Positions 26,031 to 33,439 of a stretch of DNA of 64,000 nt are shown piece by piece. This stretch comes from Nonomuraea soli (GTDB lineage: Bacteria; Actinomycetota; Actinomycetes; Streptosporangiales; Streptosporangiaceae). The notes beneath the pieces are model-generated. The model was not told where the DNA came from and did not search any database. It saw only the letters and a list, made by a program, of their open reading frames with translations. Where the stretch lies: contig NZ_JACDUR010000003.1 in NCBI RefSeq assembly GCF_013761175.1, positions 186,001 through 250,000 of the forward strand. The letters run 5' to 3'. How positions within the stretch are numbered: position 1 is the stretch's first letter; every line of letters begins with the position of its first letter. The position numbers and the translations under genes were made by a program.

Positions 26031-26950
26031 GCGGTGTCCTTCCGTACGGCCGCGGCCAGCCAGTCGGCCACCGCGTCGCTGATCGGCACCCCGGCGAGCC
26101 GCTCGTGCCCCTCCCACTGGCCGTTGGGGTTGAGCTCCAGGAATACGTACTCCCCCTCCGGCGTGCGGATCAGGTCGATGGCCCCGTAGGCGAGCCCGAG
26201 CTCCCGGGTGAGCTCGCGGCACCGGTCGGCCACGTCGGCGGGCAGGTCGTGCGGCGAGTTGCGCACGCGGGAGCTGTCGGCCAGCCGCCAGTCCACCCGC
26301 GTGGTCCTGGCCGCCTGCGAGTCGATCTCGACGGGGAAGACCCGCTCGCCGACGACCGTCACCCGGATCTCGACCGACTTCTCGACGTACGGCTGGAGCG
26401 TGACCGGCTCGTGCCGCAGCCGATGCCGCGACGCCAGGTGCCTGCGCGACACGAGCGTCGTGTAATAGAGATGTTCCTCGCCGTCGACGCTGATCGCCCG
26501 CCTGCTCGGCGGCTTGGCGATGAGCCGCCCGTTCGCCCGCGCGTAGGCCAGGCCCAGCTCGTGCGGGTCGCTGGTGACGGTCGTCTCCGGGATGCGCAGC
26601 CCCAGCCGGGCGGCGAGCGCCAGCTGGGCGAGCTTGTTGTCGGCCCGTGCCTCCCGCGACGGGCTGCACGGGAACCAGGTCGCCGGGAGCAGCTCCCACA
26701 CGTCGGTGAGGAACGAGGCCCAGATCTGTCCGGCCGGCCGGCCGGGCCTGCGCACCCACACGGCCGAGACCTCGGCCAGGTCGGTCCTGCCGAGCCGTAC
26801 CCCGATCTCCGAACCACGGACGGTCGCGGTCAGGCGGTGGCCGCTGTCGCCCGGATCCCACATCAGGGAGTCCACGCCGCGCCGCGCGAGCTTGGGCAGC
26901 ACCAGGTCGACGGTGGTGTCGCCGCGCCTGCTGAGTATGAGCAGCATCAT
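26027..26950 (-). CDS. ATP-grasp peptide ligase (MvdD/graspetide-type)
   Basis: 307 aa. It has the pre-ATP-grasp N-terminal domain ('ILSRRGDTTVDLVLPKLARRGV'), then 'RPAGQIWASFLTDVWELLP', the nucleotide-binding 'GRLIAKPP' lysine region and the C-terminal 'LIRTPEGEYVFLELNPNGQW' with the Glu-x-Asn magnesium ligands. MvdC/MvdD-like enzymes form omega-ester or omega-amide links between Asp/Glu side chains and Ser/Thr/Lys in a precursor peptide. The precursor gene lies 52 bp upstream. The first of two adjacent Met codons is used as the start, with a GGGG-type ribosome site. Confidence 0.85.
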   Translation of the reverse strand: MMLLILSRRGDTTVDLVLPKLARRGVDSLMWDPGDSGHRLTATVRGSEIGVRLGRTDLAEVSAVWVRRPGRPAGQIWASFLTDVWELLPATWFPCSPSREARADNKLAQLALAARLGLRIPETTVTSDPHELGLAYARANGRLIAKPPSRRAISVDGEEHLYYTTLVSRRHLASRHRLRHEPVTLQPYVEKSVEIRVTVVGERVFPVEIDSQAARTTRVDWRLADSSRVRNSPHDLPADVADRCRELTRELGLAYGAIDLIRTPEGEYVFLELNPNGQWEGHERLAGVPISDAVADWLAAAVRKDTA

Positions 26951-26971
26951 GTTTCCCCGGCGTCAAGGCCC

Positions 26972-26992
26972 GGGGCGCCGGCTCGGCGCCCC
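26972..26992. terminator. Hairpin just downstream of the RiPP precursor gene
   Basis: A perfect 9-bp stem, GGGGCGCCG/CGGCGCCCC, around a 3-base loop lies 11 bases after the precursor stop and 21 before the ATP-grasp start. Such a hairpin is typical of RiPP operons and would attenuate read-through, so that more precursor than enzyme is made, or protect the precursor mRNA. Confidence 0.7.
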
Positions 26993-27002
26993 CGGCCGGC
27001 GA

Positions 27003-27158
27003 CTACATCTTCTCGCAACGCCCGGTGTTGTCCGAGCAGATGTAACCCTCGCGCGGGATCGTGATCGCCGGGCGGCCGCCGGACACCAGGCCGAGCTCGC
27101 TCTCGTTCAGCTCGGCGTCGACGTTCGCCGGGGTCAGGTCCTCGATGCGGACGGTCAT
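27003..27158 (-). CDS. RiPP precursor peptide with double-glycine leader
   Basis: 51 aa, too short for routine calling. A strong AAGGAGGAG ribosome site precedes the ATG. The leader (residues 1-28) is acidic and reads 'MTVRIEDLTPAN', 'VDAELNESELGLVSGG'; the ELxxxELxxVSGG ending is the classical C39 cleavage site. The predicted core (residues 29-51) begins RPAITIPREGYI and ends CSDNTGRCEKM. It contains two Cys, acceptor residues Glu/Asp/Glu and donors Thr/Ser/Thr/Lys, as expected for an ATP-grasp substrate. The next genes are the ATP-grasp ligase and a C39 exporter. The ring pattern cannot be read from sequence; a disulfide between the two Cys is also possible. Confidence 0.85.
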   Translation of the reverse strand: MTVRIEDLTPANVDAELNESELGLVSGGRPAITIPREGYICSDNTGRCEKM

Positions 27159-27180
27159 CTCTTCGTTCTCCTCCTTGAGG

Positions 27181-27228
27181 GCCGGGCGGTTTCCCGGCTG
27201 AGGAGAGCTTCACCCCCAAGAGTTGGGG
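27181..27228. promoter_or_regulatory. Two hairpins in the leader of the RiPP precursor operon
   Basis: GCCGGG-N6-CCCGGC at 27181-27198 and CCCCAA-GAG-TTGGGG at 27214-27228 lie between the alpha/beta hydrolase stop and the precursor ribosome site. They could end the upstream transcript or form a structured 5' leader controlling precursor translation. Confidence 0.5.
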
Positions 27229-27239
27229 ATCACTTGCGC

Positions 27240-28055
27240 CTAGCTTGGACGGGTGCGGCCGGTGACCGAGAGGAAGTCCACGATCAGGGAGTTCACCTCG
27301 TCGGGCTGCTCCAGATATCCGTAGTGACCGCACTTGGCGACCCGCGCGTAGCCGGCGCCCGCGATCGCCGTGGCGACCTCCTGCCCGAGGTGCGGCGGCG
27401 TGATGAGATCGTCCTCGAAGGCGACGACCAGGCAGCGTCCCTCGATCGTGCGGTAGTCGTCGAGCCGGTTGTCGATGATCTCCAGCTTGCTCTGGGCGCG
27501 CATGACGGCCTTGGAGGTCGGGAACAGCTCGAACAGGTCGAGCCAGTGCCGGGCGTTGCTCTCGTCGTTGAGCGTGTGCGGCGACAGGCTCAGCACGGCG
27601 CGCAGGGCCGCGCCGGAGGCGGCGGGCAGCTCGACCGGGCCGAAGTTCAGCTCGGCCTCGGCTTCCGCGAGCCTGGCGCGGAAGTGGTCGGGCCGTCCGC
27701 GCGTGGCCATCAGCACGGCCGCCTCCACGAGTTCGGGCCGCTGGAGCATCAGTTCCTGCACGACGTGCGCGCCCATCGAGACGCCGACGAAGCGGCTGCG
27801 CCCGCCGCACAGGGTCTCGGCCAGCCCGGCGAGGTCGCCGACCAGGTCGTCGATCTCGGGTGGCGGCCCGGGGACCGGCGACAGGCCGCGGTTGTCGAAG
27901 GTGATGACGCGGAAGCCCGCGGCCAGCAGGGCGGGCACCTGGTGCAGGTGCCAGATGTGGCCGGGGCCGCCGGTGCCCATCACCAGGATGACGGGATCAC
28001 CTGTGCCCTGGTCGGTGTAGGTCAGGCTGGTCCCGTTCACTCTCGCCACGGCCAT
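27240..28055 (-). CDS. Alpha/beta hydrolase
   Basis: 271 aa. The oxyanion region is 'VMGTGGPG', the nucleophile elbow 'GVSMGAHV' (Ser ~92) and the catalytic His 'KCGHYGYLEQPDEVN' (~246); the acid is probably Asp in 'AFEDDLITP'. It hydrolyses an ester, amide or lactone of unknown nature. The ATG at 28055 has a GGAG site and lies 59 bp inside the antiporter gene on the same strand, so the two are coupled. It precedes the RiPP precursor by 81 bp and may be a member of that cluster. Confidence 0.8.
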   Translation of the reverse strand: MAVARVNGTSLTYTDQGTGDPVILVMGTGGPGHIWHLHQVPALLAAGFRVITFDNRGLSPVPGPPPEIDDLVGDLAGLAETLCGGRSRFVGVSMGAHVVQELMLQRPELVEAAVLMATRGRPDHFRARLAEAEAELNFGPVELPAASGAALRAVLSLSPHTLNDESNARHWLDLFELFPTSKAVMRAQSKLEIIDNRLDDYRTIEGRCLVVAFEDDLITPPHLGQEVATAIAGAGYARVAKCGHYGYLEQPDEVNSLIVDFLSVTGRTRPS

Positions 28056-29286
28056 GCCGTACTCCGTTCCGCTCGTCGAAGGTCTGGCGCGCGAAGGCCG
28101 CCCGCAGCAGCGGAGGCGCCATCAGGGAGGTGGCCACCGCGATCAGGACGATGATCGAGTAGGTGGCGGGCGTGAGGATGCCCAGCCTGAGCCCGACGGT
28201 GGCGACGATGATCTCGATGAGGCCCCGCGAGTTGAGTCCCGCCCCGATGGCGAAGGACTCCCAGCGAGGTATGCCGCTGGTGCGGGCGCCGATGTAGCCG
28301 CCCGCCAGCTTGCCGCCGACGGCCAGGACCAGCAGTCCCGCCGCGGCCAGCGCGACCACGGGGTCGCCGAGCGCCGCGAGGTCCAGGTGCAGCCCGGCGA
28401 AGGCGAGGAAGACCGGGGCGAGGACCGCGATGACGGCCGTGCGCAGGGTCTCCAGGTGCTTCATGCCCTCGCCTCTGGCGGCCCCGGCGACCAGCCCGCC
28501 GGCGAAGGCGCCGACGGCCGGTTCGAGTCCCGCGAGGTGGGCGGCGAGGGCTCCGGCGATGATCAGGATGGCGGAGGTGGTCATGGTGGGGGCCTGCTCG
28601 GCCGTGCTCAGCACGCGTCCGGCCAGCGGGCGCAGCAGGAGGGCCACCAGGAACATGGCCGCGAGCCACACCACCGTCATGCCGAGCGCGCCGGGGTCGA
28701 CGCCGCTGGTGGCGGCAGCCCCGACGACCGCGAGCAGGATCCAGGCGACGGCGTCCTGGCAGGCTCCCGAGGCCAGGGTGAGCTGGCCGACCCGGTGTCC
28801 GATGAGTCCGAGGTCGTTGAGGGTGCGGGAGATCACCGGGATCGCGGTGACGCAGAGCGCCACGCCGAGGTAGGCGGCGAAGGTGAGCCTGTCGCCCTCG
28901 GGGCCCATCAGTGCGGCGGGCACCACGTAGCCGGCGGCGGCGCCGAGCGCGAGCGGCAGGAGCATCGCCCACGCGCTGATCCTGACCAGGGTGCCCGCCT
29001 GCGCGCGCAGCCTGCCGAGGTCGAGCTCGGCGGCGGCGAGCCCGACGACCAGGAGGATCCCGAGCTGGGCGACGGCGTCGATGAGCGCACCCGAGCCCGG
29101 CTTCGGCAGCCACGACGCCCAGCCCGGCGCCAGTTGGCCGAGCACGGACGGCCCGAGCAGGACCCCCGCCGTCAGCTCGCCGACGATCGCGGGCTGGCCG
29201 AACCGGACGGCCAGCCGCCCCAGCAGGACGGCCAGGGCCAGGATCACGACGAGCTGCAGCAGGAACAGGGGGACGCCGGTGAGCAT
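27997..29286 (-). CDS. Cation/proton antiporter (Kef/CPA2 type)
   Basis: 429 aa integral membrane protein with about twelve helices. Family marks are 'FGQPAIVGELTAGVLLGPSVLG' at the N-terminus, 'ASGACQDAVAWILLAVVG' (the ion-binding helix with D in QDAVAW) and 'GAGLNSRGLIEIIVATVGLR'. There is no C-terminal NAD-binding domain, so it belongs to the short form. Such antiporters exchange Na+ or K+ for H+ and are frequent passengers in antibiotic clusters. The last ~20 residues are charged and overlap the hydrolase gene. Confidence 0.88.
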   Translation of the reverse strand: MLTGVPLFLLQLVVILALAVLLGRLAVRFGQPAIVGELTAGVLLGPSVLGQLAPGWASWLPKPGSGALIDAVAQLGILLVVGLAAAELDLGRLRAQAGTLVRISAWAMLLPLALGAAAGYVVPAALMGPEGDRLTFAAYLGVALCVTAIPVISRTLNDLGLIGHRVGQLTLASGACQDAVAWILLAVVGAAATSGVDPGALGMTVVWLAAMFLVALLLRPLAGRVLSTAEQAPTMTTSAILIIAGALAAHLAGLEPAVGAFAGGLVAGAARGEGMKHLETLRTAVIAVLAPVFLAFAGLHLDLAALGDPVVALAAAGLLVLAVGGKLAGGYIGARTSGIPRWESFAIGAGLNSRGLIEIIVATVGLRLGILTPATYSIIVLIAVATSLMAPPLLRAAFARQTFDERNGVRHGRGESERDQPDLHRPGHR

Positions 29287-29341
29287 GGCGACAGCGTAGG
29301 AAGCCCTTGTGCGGCCCCGGCCAGGCTGACGGACGAATGGC

Positions 29342-29374
29342 GAGAAAGCGCCACAACACCGTCAAGCGCTTCTC
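29342..29374. promoter_or_regulatory. Imperfect inverted repeat in divergent promoter region
   Basis: GAGAAAGCGC (29342-29351) and GCGCTTCTC (29366-29374) form an inverted repeat with one base missing, between the divergent antiporter and Fe/2OG oxygenase genes (158-bp gap). It is a reasonable operator for one or both promoters. Confidence 0.4.
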
Positions 29375-29444
29375 CGCCCCTCACCGGCAGACCTACCGTC
29401 CGAGACAGCGAGATCCCCCTCAGGAGAAGCGAAGGATCCCCGCA

Positions 29445-30185
29445 GTGAATGCCCGAATTGTGCAGGAGCTGAATCAGCACGTACGACACTCCGCCTTATC
29501 CGGCGAGGTGGCGGCCGCTCGGCGCGGATTCGCTGAGCGCGGGTTCGCGAAGGCGTCGTTCCTGGTGCCCGCGAGCGTCAAGCAGGCCGTCGCCGACGAC
29601 GTGCTCTCCCTCATCGAGGAATCCGGGGTCCGGCGCGACCTCAGATTCAAGGAAACCGGCGACACACCTCGCCGGATGCGCAACGTGACGCGATCGGAGA
29701 TCGCCACGCGCAGTGCCGTCATCCCCGCCGTCTACGAGTCGGAGGCCCTCATCGGCCTGCTCGGCGAGATCGTCGACGAACCCGTCCTCGTGTGCCCCTA
29801 CGAGCCGGAGCAGTACGTGATCACCCGCCTGGAACACACGGGTGACACCCACGGCTGGCATTGGGACGACTACAGTTTCGCGCTCGTGTGGGTGGTGCAG
29901 TGCCCGCCACCCGAGCACGGCGGTTTCGTCCAGTGTGTCGCCGGCACCACCTGGGACAAGAGCAACCCCGCCATCCACAGGGCCCTGCTCGACAACCCGA
30001 CCTGGTCGTTCGAGGTGGGCTCAGGCGACCTCTACGTGATGCGCACCAACACCACTCTGCACCGCGTCTACCCGATCACCGCCGGCGTGCGGACGATCAT
30101 CAACATGGGGTACGCGTCCAAGTCGGACCTGGAGTCGTCCCTGTCCCACGAGACCATGGACGCGCTGTGGGCGGAGCAGGTGTGA
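29445..30185 (+). CDS. Fe(II)/2-oxoglutarate-dependent oxygenase (BesD/ArpA-like)
   Basis: 246 aa. The iron-binding triad is visible as H-W-D in 'THGWHWDDYSFAL' (~residue 135) and a distal His in 'TTLHRVYPI'; 'TAGVRTIINM' supplies the Arg for 2-oxoglutarate. Asp in the HxD position implies hydroxylation chemistry rather than the halogenation of HxG relatives. The substrate is likely a free or carrier-bound amino acid. The GTG at 29445 starts eight bases after GAAGGA. Codon 18 (29496-29498) is TTA, so this first gene of a tailoring operon may need the bldA tRNA. Its stop overlaps the methyltransferase start. Confidence 0.7.
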   Translation: MNARIVQELNQHVRHSALSGEVAAARRGFAERGFAKASFLVPASVKQAVADDVLSLIEESGVRRDLRFKETGDTPRRMRNVTRSEIATRSAVIPAVYESEALIGLLGEIVDEPVLVCPYEPEQYVITRLEHTGDTHGWHWDDYSFALVWVVQCPPPEHGGFVQCVAGTTWDKSNPAIHRALLDNPTWSFEVGSGDLYVMRTNTTLHRVYPITAGVRTIINMGYASKSDLESSLSHETMDALWAEQV

Positions 30186-31207
30186 GCACGATGCCGACCG
30201 AAATGGAGAACCCGATGCACACGGCTTTCACCCGCGGCCCGGTCGCCGACATCTTCTCGTCGTACCTCGTCGCCGTGTCGCTGTCCGCCGCCAGCGAGCT
30301 CGGCGTCCTCGACGCGCTCAGGCAGCAGGGAAGCTACTCGATCGAGAAGGCCGGCACCGACGGGCTCGACACCCGGCTGGTCCGGCAGCTCCTGGTGACC
30401 CTCTCCTGGGCGGAGATCGTCGAGGTCGCCGAGGACAAGGCGGTCATCGGCCCGCGCTTCGATCAGGCCTGGGACGCTCGCGGCTACTTCTACTGGATGG
30501 TGCGCGGCTGCGGGGAGCTGTTCTCCGTGCTGCCGGGCGTGACCAGGACCAGGGCCCGCGTCGGCGACTACTACACCAGGGACATGCGCGCGGTCGCCGT
30601 CGGCTCCAAGCTGATCGGCGAGACCGAGGTCGAGCCGCACTTCGTCGAGCTGCTCGGCGAGCTGGACTACAAGGTCATCACCGACCTCGGCTGCGGATCG
30701 GGCCAGCGGCTGATCGGCGCGGTCTCCCGCCGCCCCGGCGTGCGCGGCGTGGGCGTCGACATCGCCCCTGCGGCCGTCGATCTGGCCAGGAACTCGGTGG
30801 AGCAGGCCGGCCTGTCGGACCGGATCACGATGGTCTCCGGTGACGTGCGCAACCTGGAGCCGCTGCCCGAGTTCGCCGACGTCGACCTCATCACCTGCGT
30901 CTTCCTCGGCCACGACTTCTGGCCCAAGACCACCTGCGTGGAGGGCCTGCGCAAGCTGCGCACCGCCTTCCCCAACGCGCGCAGGCTGCTGCTGTGCGAC
31001 GTGGTCCGCAGCGAGGAGCCGCCCGGCGCCGACACGACGATCTTCACCCTGGGATTCGAGCTCGTCCACGCGGCGATGGGCGTCTACCTGCCCACCAGGT
31101 CGGAGTGGTACGAGGCGTTCCGCGAGTCCGGCTGGGTGCTGAACGGGGAGCGCGACTTCGCCGCGCCGCCCCTCGGCATCCTGTTCGACCTGAGCCCGGA
31201 GAGCTGA
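30182..31207 (+). CDS. SAM-dependent methyltransferase
   Basis: 341 aa class I methyltransferase. An N-terminal helical domain ('DIFSSYLVAVSLSAASELGVLDAL') resembles the dimerisation domain of small-molecule methyltransferases. The SAM site follows: 'VITDLGCGSGQRLIGAV' (~163), acidic 'VGVDIAPAAVDLAR' and 'DVDLITCVFLGHDFWP'. The GTG at 30182 overlaps the oxygenase stop with GGAG upstream; an ATG three codons later is possible. The target atom (N, O or C) of the amino-acid building block or peptide is not predictable. Confidence 0.8.
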   Translation: MSTMPTEMENPMHTAFTRGPVADIFSSYLVAVSLSAASELGVLDALRQQGSYSIEKAGTDGLDTRLVRQLLVTLSWAEIVEVAEDKAVIGPRFDQAWDARGYFYWMVRGCGELFSVLPGVTRTRARVGDYYTRDMRAVAVGSKLIGETEVEPHFVELLGELDYKVITDLGCGSGQRLIGAVSRRPGVRGVGVDIAPAAVDLARNSVEQAGLSDRITMVSGDVRNLEPLPEFADVDLITCVFLGHDFWPKTTCVEGLRKLRTAFPNARRLLLCDVVRSEEPPGADTTIFTLGFELVHAAMGVYLPTRSEWYEAFRESGWVLNGERDFAAPPLGILFDLSPES

Positions 31208-31208
31208 C

Positions 31209-31415
31209 ATGAGCAACCCGTTCGACGACGAGAACGGCTCCTTCCTGGTGCTGGTGAACGCCGAGGAACAGCACTCGCTGTGGCCGTCGGCCTTCCCGGT
31301 CCCCAGCGGCTGGGACACCGTCTTCGGCCCGGCCCCGCGCGCCGAGAGCCTGGAGTACGTCGAGAGCAACTGGAGCGACATCCGTCCCGCCAGTGTCAGG
31401 AGCACGCTGGTATGA
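31209..31415 (+). CDS. MbtH-like protein
   Basis: 68 aa. It has the full family signature: 'NPFDDENGSFLVLVNAEEQH' and then 'SLWPSAFPVPSGWDTVFG' with NxEEQHSLWP and the PxGW motif, ending 'WSDIRPASV'. MbtH-like proteins bind and activate NRPS adenylation domains. One base separates it from the methyltransferase stop. This is one of two MbtH genes in the window; the other is beside the NRPS. Confidence 0.95.
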   Translation: MSNPFDDENGSFLVLVNAEEQHSLWPSAFPVPSGWDTVFGPAPRAESLEYVESNWSDIRPASVRSTLV

Positions 31416-32428
31416 GCGCGGAGACGGTCGAATACCTCCTCGACGGCAAGGAGGTGGACGCGATCACGGCCGTGGCCGAGCGAGTCAGGGTCCTCGGAGA
31501 GGATCCCGCCGACCCCGGCTTCTTCGACCGCTGCTGGCACATCCGCGAGGAGCTGCCGGTCGGGCTGCGCCGCTTCCTGGAGGACTTCCGCCGCACGGAA
31601 CCGGCCGGCATGTGCCTCGTCCACGGCTTCCCCGTCGACGACGAGGCGGTCGGCCCCACACCCGGCCACTGGTCGGCGCCGGGCCAGTCGGCCGCCGCGA
31701 GCGACGCGGAGATCTACCTCGCCCTGTGCGGGATGGTGCTGGGCGAGCCGTTCGCCTGGTCCACCCTGCAGGCGGGGCGGATGGTCCAGAACATCGTGCC
31801 GATCCCCGGCGACGAGATGCACCAGAGCGGCCACGGCAGCCAGTCGTTGCTGGAGTTCCATACCGAGGACGGCTTCCACCCGCTGCGCTGCGACTACCTG
31901 CTGCTGTTCGGGCTGCGCAACCACGACGCCGTGCCGACGACCGTCGCCTCGGTGCGCGATCTCGAACTGTCGCAGGACCAGGCCGGGCTGCTCTCGCGAC
32001 CGCGCTTCCACATCCTGCCCGACGACGAGCACCTGCGGCAGCTGGAGGCGAGCCAGCCCGGCCATCCCGCGCTGGCCCTGATGCGCGAGATGCGCCGGAG
32101 CCCCGAGGCCGTCTCGGTCCTCATCGGCGAACCGAGCCGGCCCTACCTGCGGCTGGACCGGCCCTTCATGACCTGCGTGGACGGCGACCAGGCGGCCGAG
32201 AACGCGCTCGACGCGCTCGTGGCCGAGCTGGAGGCCAAGCAGCAGGACGTCGTCGTGGGGCAGGGCAGCCTGCTGATCGTCGACAACTACCTGGCCGTCC
32301 ACGGGCGCAAGCCCTTCACCCCGCGCTACGACGGCACCGACAGGTGGCTGAAGAAGCTGACGGTCAGCAGGAACCTGCGCAGATCCATCGGCAACCGGGC
32401 GACCGCCAGCCCTCGGGTGATCTTCTAA
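31412..32428 (+). CDS. VioC-type arginine beta-hydroxylase family oxygenase
   Basis: 338 aa clavaminate-synthase-like Fe/2OG oxygenase. 'LEFHTEDGFHPLRCDYLLLFGLRN' (from ~residue 150) carries the HxE iron ligands and is very close to the matching segment of VioC, OrfP and MppO. The distal His is in 'LAVHGR' and the 2-oxoglutarate Arg in 'YDGTDRWLKKL'. Those relatives hydroxylate free L-arginine (or a close relative such as asparagine or enduracididine) at C-beta. The ATG overlaps the MbtH stop by four bases. Together with acid-rich A-domain codes in the NRPS it suggests use of a hydroxylated guanidino residue. Confidence 0.82.
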   Translation: MSAETVEYLLDGKEVDAITAVAERVRVLGEDPADPGFFDRCWHIREELPVGLRRFLEDFRRTEPAGMCLVHGFPVDDEAVGPTPGHWSAPGQSAAASDAEIYLALCGMVLGEPFAWSTLQAGRMVQNIVPIPGDEMHQSGHGSQSLLEFHTEDGFHPLRCDYLLLFGLRNHDAVPTTVASVRDLELSQDQAGLLSRPRFHILPDDEHLRQLEASQPGHPALALMREMRRSPEAVSVLIGEPSRPYLRLDRPFMTCVDGDQAAENALDALVAELEAKQQDVVVGQGSLLIVDNYLAVHGRKPFTPRYDGTDRWLKKLTVSRNLRRSIGNRATASPRVIF

Positions 32429-32439
32429 GGGGCCATGCC

Positions 32440-33246
32440 ATGCGTACTGTGGTCATCACCGGCGCGTCCAGCGGGATCGGATTCGCCACCGCCGAGCACT
32501 TCGCGCGCTCCGGCGACGCCGTCTTCAACCTCGACGTGCAGCCGCCCATCGCGCCGCCGGACCCGGGCGTCACCTGGATCGAGGCGGACGTGACCGACTG
32601 GGCGGCGATGGAGGCGGCCGTGTCGGGTGTGTGGACCGAACACCGCCGGCTCGACGTGGTGATCGCCAACGCCGGCATCAGCGTCAGGCACGGCGTGCTC
32701 GACCTCGACGAGGCGACCGCCCGCCGGGTCGTGGACGTGAACCTGCTGGGCGTGCTGGGCCTGTGGCGCTGCGCGGCCGGCTACATGACCAGTCAGGGGC
32801 ACGGCGTGCTGCTGGCGACCGCCTCCGTCAACGCCTCCCGCGGATTCCCGTACTACGCCGACTACAACGCAACGAAGGCGGGCATTTTGGCGCTGTGCCG
32901 CACTTTCGCGATGGAGCTCAGCCCGCACATCAGGGTGGCGTGCGTCAGCCCTGGAGCGGTGTTGACGCCCATGCAGGAGGCGGAGTACACACCGAAGATG
33001 CTCGAGGACGTCAACCGGTCCATCCCTCTCGGCAGGCACGCCCAGCCCTCGGAAATCGGGGCGGCCTTCCACTTCCTGGCCTCACCTTCCGCCGCGTTCC
33101 TCACCGGGCAGGAAGTGGTCGTGGACGGCGGCGAGACCGCCGGCGCCACCACGACCGCCTTCTGCACCGGCGGCACCACGGACGTACCGGGGCCAACCGC
33201 CTGGTCGCTTCCCGCGACCTTCCCGGCAGGCGATCTCACGCACTGA
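32440..33246 (+). CDS. SDR-family oxidoreductase
   Basis: 268 aa. The cofactor site is 'VITGASSGIGFATAEHFA', with 'ANAGIS' and the catalytic 'ASVNASRG' Ser and 'YADYNATKAG' (Tyr-x3-Lys). The protein has a ~30-residue tail after the usual 'EVVVDGGETAG' end that is rich in Thr and Pro. It starts 11 bp after the arginine-hydroxylase-like gene behind AAGGGG. It probably oxidises an alcohol made by one of the two oxygenases or reduces a keto group. Confidence 0.85.
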   Translation: MRTVVITGASSGIGFATAEHFARSGDAVFNLDVQPPIAPPDPGVTWIEADVTDWAAMEAAVSGVWTEHRRLDVVIANAGISVRHGVLDLDEATARRVVDVNLLGVLGLWRCAAGYMTSQGHGVLLATASVNASRGFPYYADYNATKAGILALCRTFAMELSPHIRVACVSPGAVLTPMQEAEYTPKMLEDVNRSIPLGRHAQPSEIGAAFHFLASPSAAFLTGQEVVVDGGETAGATTTAFCTGGTTDVPGPTAWSLPATFPAGDLTH

Positions 33247-33274
33247 ACCACCGAACCCTGTGAAAGGACCTCCG

Positions 33275-33436
33275 ATGAAGCGTCGCATCGCCCTCGCCAC
33301 CGTCGTGGCCGCATTCTTCACCGCCCTGATCGCGGCACCCGCCCAGGCCGACGGCGGCTGGCCCGAGGGCGGCGGGCCGGACAGCGGGATCGGCAACTTC
33401 CACTGGACCGGGAAGGTGTTCGTCCGCCTCCGCTGA
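33275..33436 (+). CDS. Small secreted peptide (53 aa)
   Basis: A typical Sec signal peptide (MKRR, hydrophobic core ALATVVAAFFTALIA, then APAQA with a cut after residue 25) leads a predicted mature part of 28 residues. It begins DGGWPEGGGPDSGIGNF and ends in a basic, aromatic FVRLR. A GAAAGGACC ribosome site is present. It is the last gene of the oxygenase/MbtH operon, 28 bp after the SDR, and stops three bases before the converging regulator gene. I do not recognise the family; roles such as signal, immunity or carrier peptide are open. Confidence 0.7.
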   Translation: MKRRIALATVVAAFFTALIAAPAQADGGWPEGGGPDSGIGNFHWTGKVFVRLR

Positions 33437-33439
33437 GCC

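Noticed and set aside
27003..27158. Lanthipeptide precursor
   Set aside because: There is no LanB, LanC, LanM or similar gene nearby; the adjacent ligase is of ATP-grasp type.
28510..28530. GGTTCGAGTCCC, resembling a tRNA T-loop
   Set aside because: No acceptor, D or anticodon stems surround it and it codes for part of the antiporter.
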